Shown: one piece after another, positions 25,752 to 34,885 of the stretch
Position numbering within the stretch: position 1 is the stretch's first letter
Layout: each line of letters starts with the position of its first letter
Source: a bacterium
GTDB lineage: Bacteria > Chloroflexota > Dormibacteria > Dormibacterales > Dormibacteraceae
Length of the DNA stretch: 64,000 nucleotides
NCBI GenBank assembly: GCA_004299235.1
Contig: SCQL01000031.1
Span: 248,001 to 312,000 of the forward strand
Direction: 5' to 3'
Notes under the pieces: generated by a model
Told to the model about the DNA's origin: nothing
What the model saw: only the letters and a program-made list of their open reading frames with translations
Database searches by the model: none
Position numbers and translations under genes: made by a program

Positions 25752-26159
25752 GTGAAGTCATTTGAATTCCACGCCACCCTCAGCCGTCTGGACGAAGGAT
25801 TGGAAACGCTGCACCGGTCGATCGATCGGATGCGCGAAGTCTCCGGCCGGGCGGCCGACGACCGCAGTCTCATGCTCTTCGAGACCGCGCTCGCCGAGAT
25901 CGGCGCCAACGTGCTCACCCACGGCCTGCCCGCGGGCACCGAGCATCCGGTGGAATACGTCCTCCGCCTCGATCAGGGCACCGCGCTCGCTTCGTTCATC
26001 GATCGAGGGCCGCCCGTTCATAATCACCACACTCGCGCCATGCCGGCGCCGTCGAGCGAGGCGGGGCGTGGCCTCGCGATCGCGCGCTCGCTGCTCGACG
26101 AGCTGGGCTATCAGCGCGACGGCGAGATGAACAGATGGCAACTGGTCAAGCGGCTGTGA
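25752..26159 (+). CDS. Anti-sigma factor / serine kinase of the RsbW type (HATPase_c)
   Basis: This 135-residue GHKL ATPase has an N-box ETALAEIGANVLTHG, a G1-like DRGPP and a G2-like GRGLAIAR. In the partner switch it phosphorylates the STAS protein and sequesters a target when the STAS protein is phosphorylated. The start is GTG 25752. The gene overlaps the next frame by 25 bases. Confidence 0.9.
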   Translation: MKSFEFHATLSRLDEGLETLHRSIDRMREVSGRAADDRSLMLFETALAEIGANVLTHGLPAGTEHPVEYVLRLDQGTALASFIDRGPPVHNHHTRAMPAPSSEAGRGLAIARSLLDELGYQRDGEMNRWQLVKRL

Positions 26160-26395
26160 ACGCCGGCGACGGGCACTCGGAGGACGAGGGTCGAGTCCTC
26201 ATCCACGACCTCCGCAACCTGCTCGCCGTCATCGTCAACTACAGCGAGCTGATCGCTGAAGAGACCGACGACCCCGACGCCGTGCGCGCCGACATCTTCG
26301 AGATCAAGACCGCTGCCGAGCGCGCCATCGCGCTCACCGACAACTTCCCACGCCCGGGCACGGGCGCGCTCGAGCCGCCAGCGAGCGCGACGTGA
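26135..26395 (+). CDS. Stand-alone HisKA-like phosphoacceptor segment without ATPase domain
   Basis: The 86-residue protein resembles only the dimerisation/phosphoacceptor helix pair of histidine kinases: LIHDLRNLLAVIVNYSELI, with the His-Asp-x-x-Asn pattern, then a second helix VRADIFEIKTAAERAIALT. No catalytic ATP-binding domain follows, since the next gene starts with a 4-base overlap. It could be phosphorylated in trans (for example by the RsbW-like protein encoded next to it) or serve as an oligomeric scaffold for the REC-GGDEF protein. The resemblance is seen; the role is inference. Confidence 0.65.
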   Translation: MATGQAAVNAGDGHSEDEGRVLIHDLRNLLAVIVNYSELIAEETDDPDAVRADIFEIKTAAERAIALTDNFPRPGTGALEPPASAT

Positions 26396-27405
26396 CCGTA
26401 GCGAGAAGGGTGGAGCCTGACAGCGAAGCCACTCCCCGAGTCTCACCGACACACCACGACGTCGTGCTCGTGGTCGATGACGACGAGCAGGTGTTGCGGC
26501 TGGTCAAGCGAGTGCTGGAGCGTGCCGGCTTTGAGTGCGTGCCGGTGGCGGACGGACAGGCCGCACACGACGCGGCGGTGGCATGGCGACCGGACATCAT
26601 CCTCCTCGACCTGATGCTCGGTGCAACCACCGGGGATCAGATCCTGACCGAACTGCGGGGCGACTTTCGCACCCGCCTGATACCGGTCGTCTTCCTGACC
26701 GTGCGCGCGTCGCTCAAGGACAAGGTGGAGCATCTGCTCGCCGGCGCCGACGACTACGTCACCAAACCCTTCATCCCCGAAGAGCTCGTCGCCCGCCTCC
26801 GCGCAGTGATGAGCCGCTCGACCACCACCAGGGATTTGAACCCGCTCACCGGCATGAGCGGGAACAGCGACATCCTGCGAGAGATCAGCCGCCGCCTCGC
26901 CCAGCGCGAGCGGTTCGCCGTCCTGTATCCGGACATCGACGCGTTCAAGAGCTATAACGACCACTACGGGTTTCTGCGCGGCGACGACGTGATCAAGTCG
27001 CTGGCGACGATCATCCTCGAGGTGCTCGAGGAGAACTACTCGCCGCAGCATTTCGCCGGACACGTCGGCGGCGACGACTTCGTGATCCTCACCGATCCCG
27101 GTCTCGCGGAGTCGATCGCGGCCGAGGTCACCAGCCGCTTCGACGCCGCCGTGCCTGCCCTGTACGACCCGCAGGACCGCGAACGCGGCTGGATCGAGTT
27201 CGAGGAGCGCACCGGCAACAAGGTGCGCACGGCGCTGGTGTCGCTATCGATCGGCATCGTGATCGCCGAGCCCGGCAGCTACAACAGCGCCGCGGCGCTC
27301 GCCTCTCGCGCGGCCGAGGTCAAGGGCGTCGCCAAGCGCATGCCGGGCTCGAAATGGGTGTTGGACCGCCGCCGTGCGCCGGAGCGCCTGGGGAACGAGC
27401 GTTGA
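26392..27405 (+). CDS. Response regulator with diguanylate-cyclase-like GGDEF domain
   Basis: 337 residues. Receiver domain ~20-140: LVVDDDEQ, phosphoacceptor IILLDLMLG, VTKPF. GGDEF domain ~155-325: DIDAFKSYNDHYG (metal Asp and substrate residues present) and active-site loop GGDDF, an accepted variant of GG[DE][DE]F. An RxxD inhibitory site was not seen in front of it. It may make cyclic di-GMP in response to phosphorylation. The GTG start at 26392 overlaps the HisKA-like frame by 4 bases, and the gene is 91 bases upstream of the giant Tad-cyclase gene. Confidence 0.9.
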   Translation: MTVARRVEPDSEATPRVSPTHHDVVLVVDDDEQVLRLVKRVLERAGFECVPVADGQAAHDAAVAWRPDIILLDLMLGATTGDQILTELRGDFRTRLIPVVFLTVRASLKDKVEHLLAGADDYVTKPFIPEELVARLRAVMSRSTTTRDLNPLTGMSGNSDILREISRRLAQRERFAVLYPDIDAFKSYNDHYGFLRGDDVIKSLATIILEVLEENYSPQHFAGHVGGDDFVILTDPGLAESIAAEVTSRFDAAVPALYDPQDRERGWIEFEERTGNKVRTALVSLSIGIVIAEPGSYNSAAALASRAAEVKGVAKRMPGSKWVLDRRRAPERLGNER

Positions 27406-27496
27406 CCTGCATAAGGCGATTGAGCCGCGCCAGGCCGGTGCTAGCATCCGGGCGAGTAACGGCCGTGAACCTGCGCACGCCGGCGGAAGGCTCCCC

Positions 27497-30400
27497 GTGA
27501 GCGAGGTCAGGACCGCCTGGTCCGAAAATCCCGAACGCACGCCGGCGGGGATCCCGGCACAGCCGGCGAGCGGCGTCGAAGCGGATCGCCCTCCGCGCGT
27601 GAAGGTCTCGGTCCACCGTCTCGATGGCGGCCTGGAAGAGGGAGAATCCGACGCTCGCACCCTCACCGTCGACGGGTACCCCATGTACACCCCCGGGGAC
27701 GGGGAGCGCCCGCGCTGGATCCCGGCTCACGACATCAAGTACGTGGTCCTCGGCTCGGTCGACGACCCCAGCCTCGAACCGGACCCCGGCGACAGGAGCA
27801 CGGCCAGAAAGGCCATCCTGCGGTTCCGCGACGGCGAGTGGATCGCTGCGTACATCGACCCCGGACAGCCGCCGAACGGCACCGGTGTGGCGGTCAAGAT
27901 CCGCCTGACCGAGCGCCAGAGGTTGATCCCCGCCATCGCGGCTTCGAGTGCGCTGCTGGAGATGCAGTTCGTCGACATGTGGGCGACGACCACGGACTCC
28001 GCGCCGCCCCAGAGGCGCCGCTCGGACATCATGGAAGCAGCCGCGAGACAGGGTAGAGACCTGAACAAGCTCGCCAACGATTTTCGCGACCGCCTGGCTC
28101 TCATTCGGGACGTCGGGCTGACCACCGGCGACACGCTCGCGTTCTCGCGCTCGGTGCGCACGCACCTCGACCGCTTCCTCACCGAAGATGGCATCGACCT
28201 CAGCTCGCAGGAGAAGTCGGCGCTCGCGGACATCATCCTGCGGGCCGCCGTCGGCTACGGACCTCTCGACGGCCTTCTCCACGACCGCTCCGTGAGCGAG
28301 ATCATGGTCAACGGCCCCGACCAGGTCTTCATCGAGCGTCGCGGCGTGCTCACCAAAGCCGAGGTTCGGTTCGAGGACGAGAACCAGCTCCTCGAGACGA
28401 TCCGCCGAATGGTCGCGACCACCGGCCGGCACATCGATGGACTGAACCCGATGGTGGACGCACGCCTGCCGGACGGCAGCCGTGTCAACGCGATCATCCG
28501 GCCGGCCGCGATCCACGGCGCGGCCCTGACCATTCGCAAGTTCAAGGACGCGGTGCTCGGGATGGAGGACCTCACCCGGGAGGGCAGCCTGAGCCCCGCG
28601 ATGGCCGAGTTCCTCCAGGCCGCCGTGCTCGGCCGCATGAACATCCTGGTGTCGGGCGGCACCGGCTCGGGCAAGACGACGAGCCTGAACGTCATCGCGC
28701 GCTTCATCCCTCACAACCAGCGCGTGATCACGATCGAGGATGCCGCCGAGCTGCAGATCGACCACCCGCACGTCATCGCGCTCGAGCACCGCCCGCCCAA
28801 CGTCGAGGGCAAGGGCGAGCTGACCATCCGCCAGCTGCTTCGCAACAGCCTCCGGATGCGACCCGACCGCATCCTGGTGGGCGAGGTTCGCGGCGCGGAG
28901 GCCCTCGACATGCTCCAGGCGATGAACACCGGCCATGACGGCAGCATGTCGACCATCCACTCGAACTCGGCTCGGGACGCTCTCTCCCGCCTGGAGACGA
29001 TGGTGATGATGGCCTCGATCGACATTCCGTTCGAAGCGGTGCGCGCGCAGATCGCGTCCGCGGTCAACCTCATCGTCCATCAGGCCCGCATGCCTGACGG
29101 CCGGCGCAAGATCGCCCAGATTGCCGAGGTGGTCGGCTACGACGCCAACGGCGCGATCCTGCGCGACATCTTCCTGCTCGGCATGGGGTCTGACCTGCGG
29201 CTCGAATACAACGCCACCGGGTACGTCCCGACTTCGCTCGACAAGGCCGCGTTCTACGGCGTCCAGGTGAACCAGAACCTGTTCGACCCGGTCACGGCAC
29301 GTTTCGTGCCGGCGGGCTCGGACAGCATGATGCCGGTGGTCAAGGACCCGCTCATGAGCGGGCAGCAGCGGACCGAGAACGTGGTCCGCCAAGTCGTGGT
29401 CGTGCCCTTCAGCTCCGACCGTCCCGGCGTGCAGCAGCAGCAGTCACACGCGGTGCAGTCCTCGTCTGGAGCGCCGAGCTCGACCATGGCTTCGACGCCG
29501 GAGATGCAGGAGGAGATGCGCAAGCTCATCGACGCCGCGCGGTCGGCCGTCGCGGACCTCCAGGCGGCCGCCCCGGTCCCTCCGCCCGAAGCCCCGCCGG
29601 CGCCGGTGATCCCCAGCGCTCCGACCGCCCCAACCGCGCCCGCGCCGCCGGCGGCCGCCGGCCAGCCACCCGCGCCGGCACCCGCTGTGACGTCCTTCCC
29701 GCAAGCGCCTCCCGCGCCCGGCCCGGAAACGGCGTTCCAGGCCAGCCAGGCGCTGCAGGCCGCCACGGCGATGGCCCGCGCCACGACCGCGCTCGGTCAG
29801 CTGGCCGCCGCCTCCGGCGGCTATGTCGGCATGCTGCCGACCATCCGCGCCGAAGGCACGACCCCGGCCGGAGCGACCCGCCGCATCCAGGCGGTGATCG
29901 AGAGCCTGATCACGCGCCGGAACCTCAACCTGCGCCTGGCCCCCGCGATCACCCAGGCGTTCGAAGGCGCCGAGCTGAAGGCGAGCGACTACGCGGCCGA
30001 CACCCGGATCAGCAAGGAATCGGCCGGCCGCGAACTCCGGCAGGCGGTGGAGGCCGGACTGCTGCAAACCATCCGGTACCCGCAGGGTGAGGCCGGCTTC
30101 CGCGCCGGGCAGGACCTTTTGAGGGCGGTAGCGGAAGGGCTCGGCCAGACCGTGAGCGCGGCCACTCCGCTGACGCCGGAAACGATCATCGGCAGCCTCG
30201 CCGTCGGCCAGACCGAAGGCACGGTGACGATCATGTTCACCGACGTCGAGGAATCCACGCGCCTGCTGTCGACTCGTGGCTTCACCGAGTCGCACGAGAT
30301 CATGAAGGCATACGAGACGATCATCGACGACAAGATCGCCGAGCACGCGGGCCGGCGCATCAAAGGCCTCGGTGACGGCTACATGATCAGCTTCGGGTCG

Positions 30401-32338
30401 AGCCGCCACGGCGTCGAGTGCGCGCTCGACATCCAGAGATCGATCGCCGAATACAGCAAGCAGAACCCGGAGCGGAAGATCCGGATCCGGATCGGCATCA
30501 ACACCGGTGAGGTCGTCGAGGAGGCCGGCGACATCTTCGGCGCCGCCGTCAACGTCGCCGCACGGGTGGCGGGCAAGGCAAGGGGCGGAGAGATCCTCGT
30601 TTCCGATGTCGTGCGCCAGCTCGTGGGCCCGGTCGCCGAAATGAAGTTTGATTACCGCGGGCGCTACAGGCTCAAGGGGTTTCCCGACCGGTGGCGACTG
30701 CACCAGGTGACGCCGGTCGCGGTGCGAGAAGAGCGACGCGCGCTGCCCACGGGCGACGGTTTCGTCGACCGCGATCAGGAACGGCTCGACATCCGCATGG
30801 TGCTCGACCGCGCGGCGACGGGATCCGGTGGCACGGTGTTCATCACTGGGGCCCCTGGGATCGGCGCTTCGCGGCTCGCCTCAGAGGTGGCCGGCGAAGC
30901 GGCCGGCAAGGGCTGGCTGGTGCTGAGCGGCCGCTGTGCGGAGCAGGATGGCGCGCCGTACGGGCCGTTCCGCGAAGTCCTCGCCGAGGCGGTGGCCCAT
31001 TCGACGGCCAAGACGCTTCAGGAGGCCGCCGGTCATAGCGGTCCGCTGCTGGCGTACCTGGCGCCCGGCCTGCGCCAGAAGGCGCGCGGCATGCCGGCCG
31101 GCAGCGATGTCCCCGCTGACCAGCTGCGGGAGCAGCTGTTCCGCGCCGTCTTCGAATTCCTGACCGGCGTGCAGGGCTCCAAGCCGCTGCTCATCGTCCT
31201 CGACGACCTGCACTGGGCTGACGAGGCCACGGTGCTGCTCCTGCGTGACCTGGCAGAGCGCGTGGGCGGGAGCCACATGGTCATCGCGGGAACGTACTGG
31301 GACGGCGAGCTCGATTCGGCGCGACCCTTCGGCACCGTGCTGTCACGCCTCCTGCGCCGCCGCCGCGGACAGCGAGTCGTGCTCGGCCGCCTCTCCGACC
31401 GAGCTGTCGAAAAGATCCTGGCCGGGATGTCGGATACACCGTTGACTCCAGTGCAGCTCTTGGGCATCCAGGCGGCCACCGAGGGCAACCCGCTGTTCGT
31501 CGAGCATGCCTTCCTCTACATGGCCGAGTCGGAGAGCATGCTCGGTGGCGGCTCTCGCACGCAGGCCAGCTTTACCGAGGAGGACCTGGAGCTGGCTCAG
31601 AGCGTGCGCGGCCTCATCGGCCGCCGGCTCGAACGCCTCAGCGAGCCCGCGCAGAGAATGCTGGTGGCCGCGGCGGTCGTGGGACGTGATTTCGACATCG
31701 CGCTGCTGGAAGCCTTCGGCGAGCTCTCGGGCCATGAGCTTCGTGACGCGCTCGACGAGGCGACGCGCGGGCACTTCCTCACCGCCGCGGCAACCGACAA
31801 GTACCGCTTTGCCCACGACCTGGTGCGGCAGCGGGTGCTGGCGGTGCTGCCCCTGCCCCGGCTGCAGGCCTACCACCTCGCGGTGGCCGACATGCTCGAG
31901 CGTGTCTATGGCAGGAGCGCCAACGAGCGGGCCGCCGAGATCGGCTACCACCTGTACCAGGCGGGCACCGCGGCCGATCCCCTGCGAACCTCGACGTTCC
32001 TGGCCCAGGCGACCAGGAACGCCCTCGCGGTGGGCGCGTTCGAAGAGGTCCTCCGCCTGACCGAAAGGACCCTGCCCCTGCTCCCAGGAGACAGGACTCG
32101 CGAGCGAGCGGAAGCCCTCGCCACACGCGCGCAAGCGTTCTGGGGACTGGGCCGCATCGACGATGCCAAGGCGTCGTGGCAAGGCGCGGCCCAGCGGTAC
32201 GAGGAGCTGGGCGACGCCAGGGCCGCGGCCGCGATCGACGAGCGGCTCGGGCGTCTCGATACCGGCCACGCCGGATCAGCGCATCAGGAGCCGGAGGCGG
32301 CCGAGACCCGGGAGGCCGGCGCCTCGGAACCGATCTAG
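27497..32338 (+). CDS. Giant fusion: CpaF/TadA pilus ATPase + class III nucleotide cyclase + STAND-like ATPase
   Basis: One uninterrupted frame of about 1613 residues combines a Tad-pilus motor with a signalling enzyme. In order: residues ~34-170, an uncharacterised N-terminal domain. ~200-560, CpaF/TadA ATPase with Walker A GGTGSGKTT (Lys393), ITIEDAAELQI, ILVGEVRGAEALDM and the STIHSNSARDALSRLE segment. ~655-750, Pro/Ala-rich linker. ~770-880, winged-helix-like region. ~905-1075, class III cyclase with metal Asp916 (FTDVEEST), Asp960 (GLGDGY) and transition-state VNVAARV. ~1085-1350, STAND/MalT-like ATPase with Walker B LLIVLDDLHWAD but Ala1124 in place of the Walker A lysine (GAPGIGASR). 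Then helical repeats. GTG 27497 has GGAAGG 7 bases upstream; an upstream ATG at 27374 would overlap the previous gene. It faces the tadG-like gene with overlapping stops (CTAG). Confidence 0.93.
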   Translation: MSEVRTAWSENPERTPAGIPAQPASGVEADRPPRVKVSVHRLDGGLEEGESDARTLTVDGYPMYTPGDGERPRWIPAHDIKYVVLGSVDDPSLEPDPGDRSTARKAILRFRDGEWIAAYIDPGQPPNGTGVAVKIRLTERQRLIPAIAASSALLEMQFVDMWATTTDSAPPQRRRSDIMEAAARQGRDLNKLANDFRDRLALIRDVGLTTGDTLAFSRSVRTHLDRFLTEDGIDLSSQEKSALADIILRAAVGYGPLDGLLHDRSVSEIMVNGPDQVFIERRGVLTKAEVRFEDENQLLETIRRMVATTGRHIDGLNPMVDARLPDGSRVNAIIRPAAIHGAALTIRKFKDAVLGMEDLTREGSLSPAMAEFLQAAVLGRMNILVSGGTGSGKTTSLNVIARFIPHNQRVITIEDAAELQIDHPHVIALEHRPPNVEGKGELTIRQLLRNSLRMRPDRILVGEVRGAEALDMLQAMNTGHDGSMSTIHSNSARDALSRLETMVMMASIDIPFEAVRAQIASAVNLIVHQARMPDGRRKIAQIAEVVGYDANGAILRDIFLLGMGSDLRLEYNATGYVPTSLDKAAFYGVQVNQNLFDPVTARFVPAGSDSMMPVVKDPLMSGQQRTENVVRQVVVVPFSSDRPGVQQQQSHAVQSSSGAPSSTMASTPEMQEEMRKLIDAARSAVADLQAAAPVPPPEAPPAPVIPSAPTAPTAPAPPAAAGQPPAPAPAVTSFPQAPPAPGPETAFQASQALQAATAMARATTALGQLAAASGGYVGMLPTIRAEGTTPAGATRRIQAVIESLITRRNLNLRLAPAITQAFEGAELKASDYAADTRISKESAGRELRQAVEAGLLQTIRYPQGEAGFRAGQDLLRAVAEGLGQTVSAATPLTPETIIGSLAVGQTEGTVTIMFTDVEESTRLLSTRGFTESHEIMKAYETIIDDKIAEHAGRRIKGLGDGYMISFGSSRHGVECALDIQRSIAEYSKQNPERKIRIRIGINTGEVVEEAGDIFGAAVNVAARVAGKARGGEILVSDVVRQLVGPVAEMKFDYRGRYRLKGFPDRWRLHQVTPVAVREERRALPTGDGFVDRDQERLDIRMVLDRAATGSGGTVFITGAPGIGASRLASEVAGEAAGKGWLVLSGRCAEQDGAPYGPFREVLAEAVAHSTAKTLQEAAGHSGPLLAYLAPGLRQKARGMPAGSDVPADQLREQLFRAVFEFLTGVQGSKPLLIVLDDLHWADEATVLLLRDLAERVGGSHMVIAGTYWDGELDSARPFGTVLSRLLRRRRGQRVVLGRLSDRAVEKILAGMSDTPLTPVQLLGIQAATEGNPLFVEHAFLYMAESESMLGGGSRTQASFTEEDLELAQSVRGLIGRRLERLSEPAQRMLVAAAVVGRDFDIALLEAFGELSGHELRDALDEATRGHFLTAAATDKYRFAHDLVRQRVLAVLPLPRLQAYHLAVADMLERVYGRSANERAAEIGYHLYQAGTAADPLRTSTFLAQATRNALAVGAFEEVLRLTERTLPLLPGDRTRERAEALATRAQAFWGLGRIDDAKASWQGAAQRYEELGDARAAAAIDERLGRLDTGHAGSAHQEPEAAETREAGASEPI

Positions 32339-34308
32339 TTGATCAGCTGAGTCGCGGGCGGGACCGGCGCAAAAGCGGTGCTGAAGATGATGTTCGGCAG
32401 CTGCCCGTTGAAGGTGATGGTGTCCGCGATGATGCCCCCCGTGTCGTCGGTGCGGAAGGCGGCGGCTTTCTGCACCGTCAGCGCGGCGGAAGGGACGTAG
32501 ATGACGCCGATGAACGCCGAGTCGCTGAAGGCCGCCAGGCTGTTGCTGCAGGTGTTGGCGGGCGGATAAGCGGCACCCGGTTCATAGATCACCATCCAGT
32601 TGTACTGATACCCGCTGAAGACAAAGTTGTCGCCGCTCGTCGTGGCGCTAAGGCAGCCCCCGCTCGGGATGTAGAAGGCCACCGCCCCAGGGGTGATACC
32701 GGTCGGGCAGGTCGCGAGCGCGCCGCCGGCGGCGTCGCACTGGTCTTCGTTCGCCCGGTCGCCGGCGGGCGGCGCCGCCCGGTCGGGGTTCTGATTGGGC
32801 AGGTTGTTCTTCAGCGGGCCGGTCTCGCTGCTGGGTGGATAGGCTCCGAACGTGTCCGGCGGCGCAAGTGGGTTGGGGGCGAAGAGCGGCGTGAGGACGG
32901 TGGAGTCGAAGATGGCGGTCTCGTTGCCGAGGCTGCACCCGCTTCCGCTGTAGGCGGGACAACCCCCGGTGGCGTCGTTCCTGACGCTGCCGGCGACAGG
33001 GATGCTGCCCGCGAATCCGAACGGCCCCGCGCACCCGCTGGACGGGGGCGCCAGGTAGACGTCGTACGAGGTCGCGCCGGGCACATTGCTGACCCGGATC
33101 TGCAGTGCCTGGCCATTGCCGGCGTTCGCCGTCTGGCAGTAGGACGGCGCGCTCTCCCGCCTGTAGCTCGTTCCGTTGTAGGTGTCACTGCGCACCGAGG
33201 TCACCTCAATCGCCCAGGCGCCCTTGCTGATCGGATTGCCGGTGCTGATCGTGCTGAGCTGATAGGAGCCGGCGCAGTTGGCGCCGTCGGAGTTCCAGAA
33301 CTGGTGTGTCGCCATTTTCGTGTTGTCAGAAGCCTTTGGCTCGGCGGGCGGCTTCAGCTGATTGCTGACGAAGTCCCCGTTGTTCGTGTATCCACCAAGC
33401 CATTTGTAGACCCCGGCGCTCAGGAAATAGCAGACGCCGGAGCTGAGGTTGGGATTGGCCGCATAGATGCCAGGCGAAAGGACCACGTCGCTGCCCGGCG
33501 CGCCCTGGCTGCCGGCGGCCACTGGCGGCGGCGGATAGCCGGGGTCGACCAGGTTGTAACCGGTTCGGGTGGCGCCCGCGACATCCGGGTACGTGCACGG
33601 GGGGAAGGCGCCGCTCGGGTAGCACGTGATGCTCACCGCGCCCGGGACGGCGGTTTGGCAGCGGGCATAGATGTCGCCCGCCACCTGAAGGCCGCCCCCG
33701 GTGACGCTGATCGCCCCATTCGAGACGACATCGCCCATGACCCCCAGCGTGCCGCCGCCGTTGATCAGGAGCGCGGTGCCGCCGGCCCCACCGCATCCAG
33801 CCTGGTTGAGGGCGGCGATCGTGGGTGTGTTGAGGAGATTGTTCACCCCTCCGCCCGCGGTCGCCGAGATCTTCGGGTTGGACCCGTCGGTGAGGATCCG
33901 TGCGAACTGGAGCTGCAGCGAGCGGGTCGCGGCCAGGGTGAACTGGCTGCCTCGCGGACCCAGTGACGCCACGACCTGCGTCAGCACCGTGCCGTCCGGG
34001 TACGTGCAGGTCAAATTGACGGGCGCGGGCCCCGGCGTGCCGTAGCCGGGCGAGCACGCGGGGACGCTGTAGAGGCGCATGTTCGTCCCGAAGATGGCGG
34101 TCGCCGCCTGCTCGGCCGACGTGTAGCTGCCTGTCTGCTGGAGCTTGTCTCCCGCGGCCAGGGCGGCCGCATCCACGGCCGCCTGCAGGTCTCGCCGCAG
34201 GGCATAAGCCCGCGCCCCGTCGATGGCGAGCGCGGCCATCCCGACGACCACCGCCAGCATGATGGCGATCAGGACGATGGCCTGTCCTTTCTGGAGGCGT
34301 TCGTCCAT
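32335..34308 (-). CDS. TadG-like pilus-assembly/secreted protein
   Basis: A 657-residue protein with the TadG N-terminus: QKGQAIVLIAIMLAVVVGMAALAIDG, one membrane segment, then the AYALRRDLQAAVDAAALAAGDKL helix. The large remainder is extracytoplasmic, Ser/Gly/Asn-rich with many Cys, and has a repeat-poor beta-rich look. ATG 34308 overlaps the preceding TadE-like stop (ATGA). In Tad systems TadE/TadF/TadG are pseudopilin-like surface components. The exported part is long compared with many TadG proteins. It lies last in the minus-strand group, tail to tail with the motor-cyclase gene. Confidence 0.85.
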   Translation of the reverse strand: MDERLQKGQAIVLIAIMLAVVVGMAALAIDGARAYALRRDLQAAVDAAALAAGDKLQQTGSYTSAEQAATAIFGTNMRLYSVPACSPGYGTPGPAPVNLTCTYPDGTVLTQVVASLGPRGSQFTLAATRSLQLQFARILTDGSNPKISATAGGGVNNLLNTPTIAALNQAGCGGAGGTALLINGGGTLGVMGDVVSNGAISVTGGGLQVAGDIYARCQTAVPGAVSITCYPSGAFPPCTYPDVAGATRTGYNLVDPGYPPPPVAAGSQGAPGSDVVLSPGIYAANPNLSSGVCYFLSAGVYKWLGGYTNNGDFVSNQLKPPAEPKASDNTKMATHQFWNSDGANCAGSYQLSTISTGNPISKGAWAIEVTSVRSDTYNGTSYRRESAPSYCQTANAGNGQALQIRVSNVPGATSYDVYLAPPSSGCAGPFGFAGSIPVAGSVRNDATGGCPAYSGSGCSLGNETAIFDSTVLTPLFAPNPLAPPDTFGAYPPSSETGPLKNNLPNQNPDRAAPPAGDRANEDQCDAAGGALATCPTGITPGAVAFYIPSGGCLSATTSGDNFVFSGYQYNWMVIYEPGAAYPPANTCSNSLAAFSDSAFIGVIYVPSAALTVQKAAAFRTDDTGGIIADTITFNGQLPNIIFSTAFAPVPPATQLIN

Positions 34309-34871
34309 CAGTACTCGGTCCTGAAGATCGCGGACGTGGTGATGACGATGTGGTCGGCCGTCGCCTGGGCGACGACCGGGGTGATCAGGATCAGATTGAA
34401 GCGCAGCGTCACCTGGAGCGGGGCGTGGCCGCCTGCCGGGTTCACGGCGCTGCACGGACCGCTGGCCGGCGCCGGGTACTCACCCCCGGGCGCGTTCGGC
34501 GGCGGCGTCGCCTCGACCGCGGCCGGCGGGTTGGGCTCGGTCACGTACAACCATGCGGCGTTGCCTGGTGGCGTGGCCGCGCCGAGCGGTCCCTGGGGGC
34601 AGGGTTCGGTCACGGGGGTGCCGATCAGCTGCGTCGTCACGGCGGCGAGGATGTCGGCGTTGGCCGGCAGCGGAATCGAGGCTCGCACCGCCGTCCGAGC
34701 GCCCTCGCGGACCGCGTGGTTGAGCGTGTCGTAGTAGAAGACCGCCCGCCCGATGTCGACGATGCCGAAGAGCAGGAGCAGCAGCACGGGCGAGATCAGG
34801 GCGAACTCGATGAGCGCCTGTGAGCTCTGAAGGCGCGGCCGAGGACCTGGGCCCTCGTTCGCGGCCCCCAC
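34308..34871 (-). CDS. TadE-like pseudopilin
   Basis: A 187-residue protein beginning, after a charged N-terminus, with the TadE signature QALIEFALISPVLLLLLFG followed by DIGRAVFYYDTLNHAVREGAR. One N-terminal membrane helix with the conserved Glu is seen. The rest is extracytoplasmic. GTG 34871 is chosen for the strong AGGAGG six bases or so upstream. Upstream sequence in the same frame is not family-like. It is 14 bases downstream of a second TadE-like gene. Confidence 0.88.
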   Translation of the reverse strand: MGAANEGPGPRPRLQSSQALIEFALISPVLLLLLFGIVDIGRAVFYYDTLNHAVREGARTAVRASIPLPANADILAAVTTQLIGTPVTEPCPQGPLGAATPPGNAAWLYVTEPNPPAAVEATPPPNAPGGEYPAPASGPCSAVNPAGGHAPLQVTLRFNLILITPVVAQATADHIVITTSAIFRTEY

Positions 34872-34885
34872 TCCTCGCCTCCTGG

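Noticed and set aside
27320-29392. Long minus-strand frame (690 codons) opposite the Tad motor domain
   Set aside because: It overlaps a frame with intact ATPase motifs and shows no family resemblance; a GC-driven shadow.
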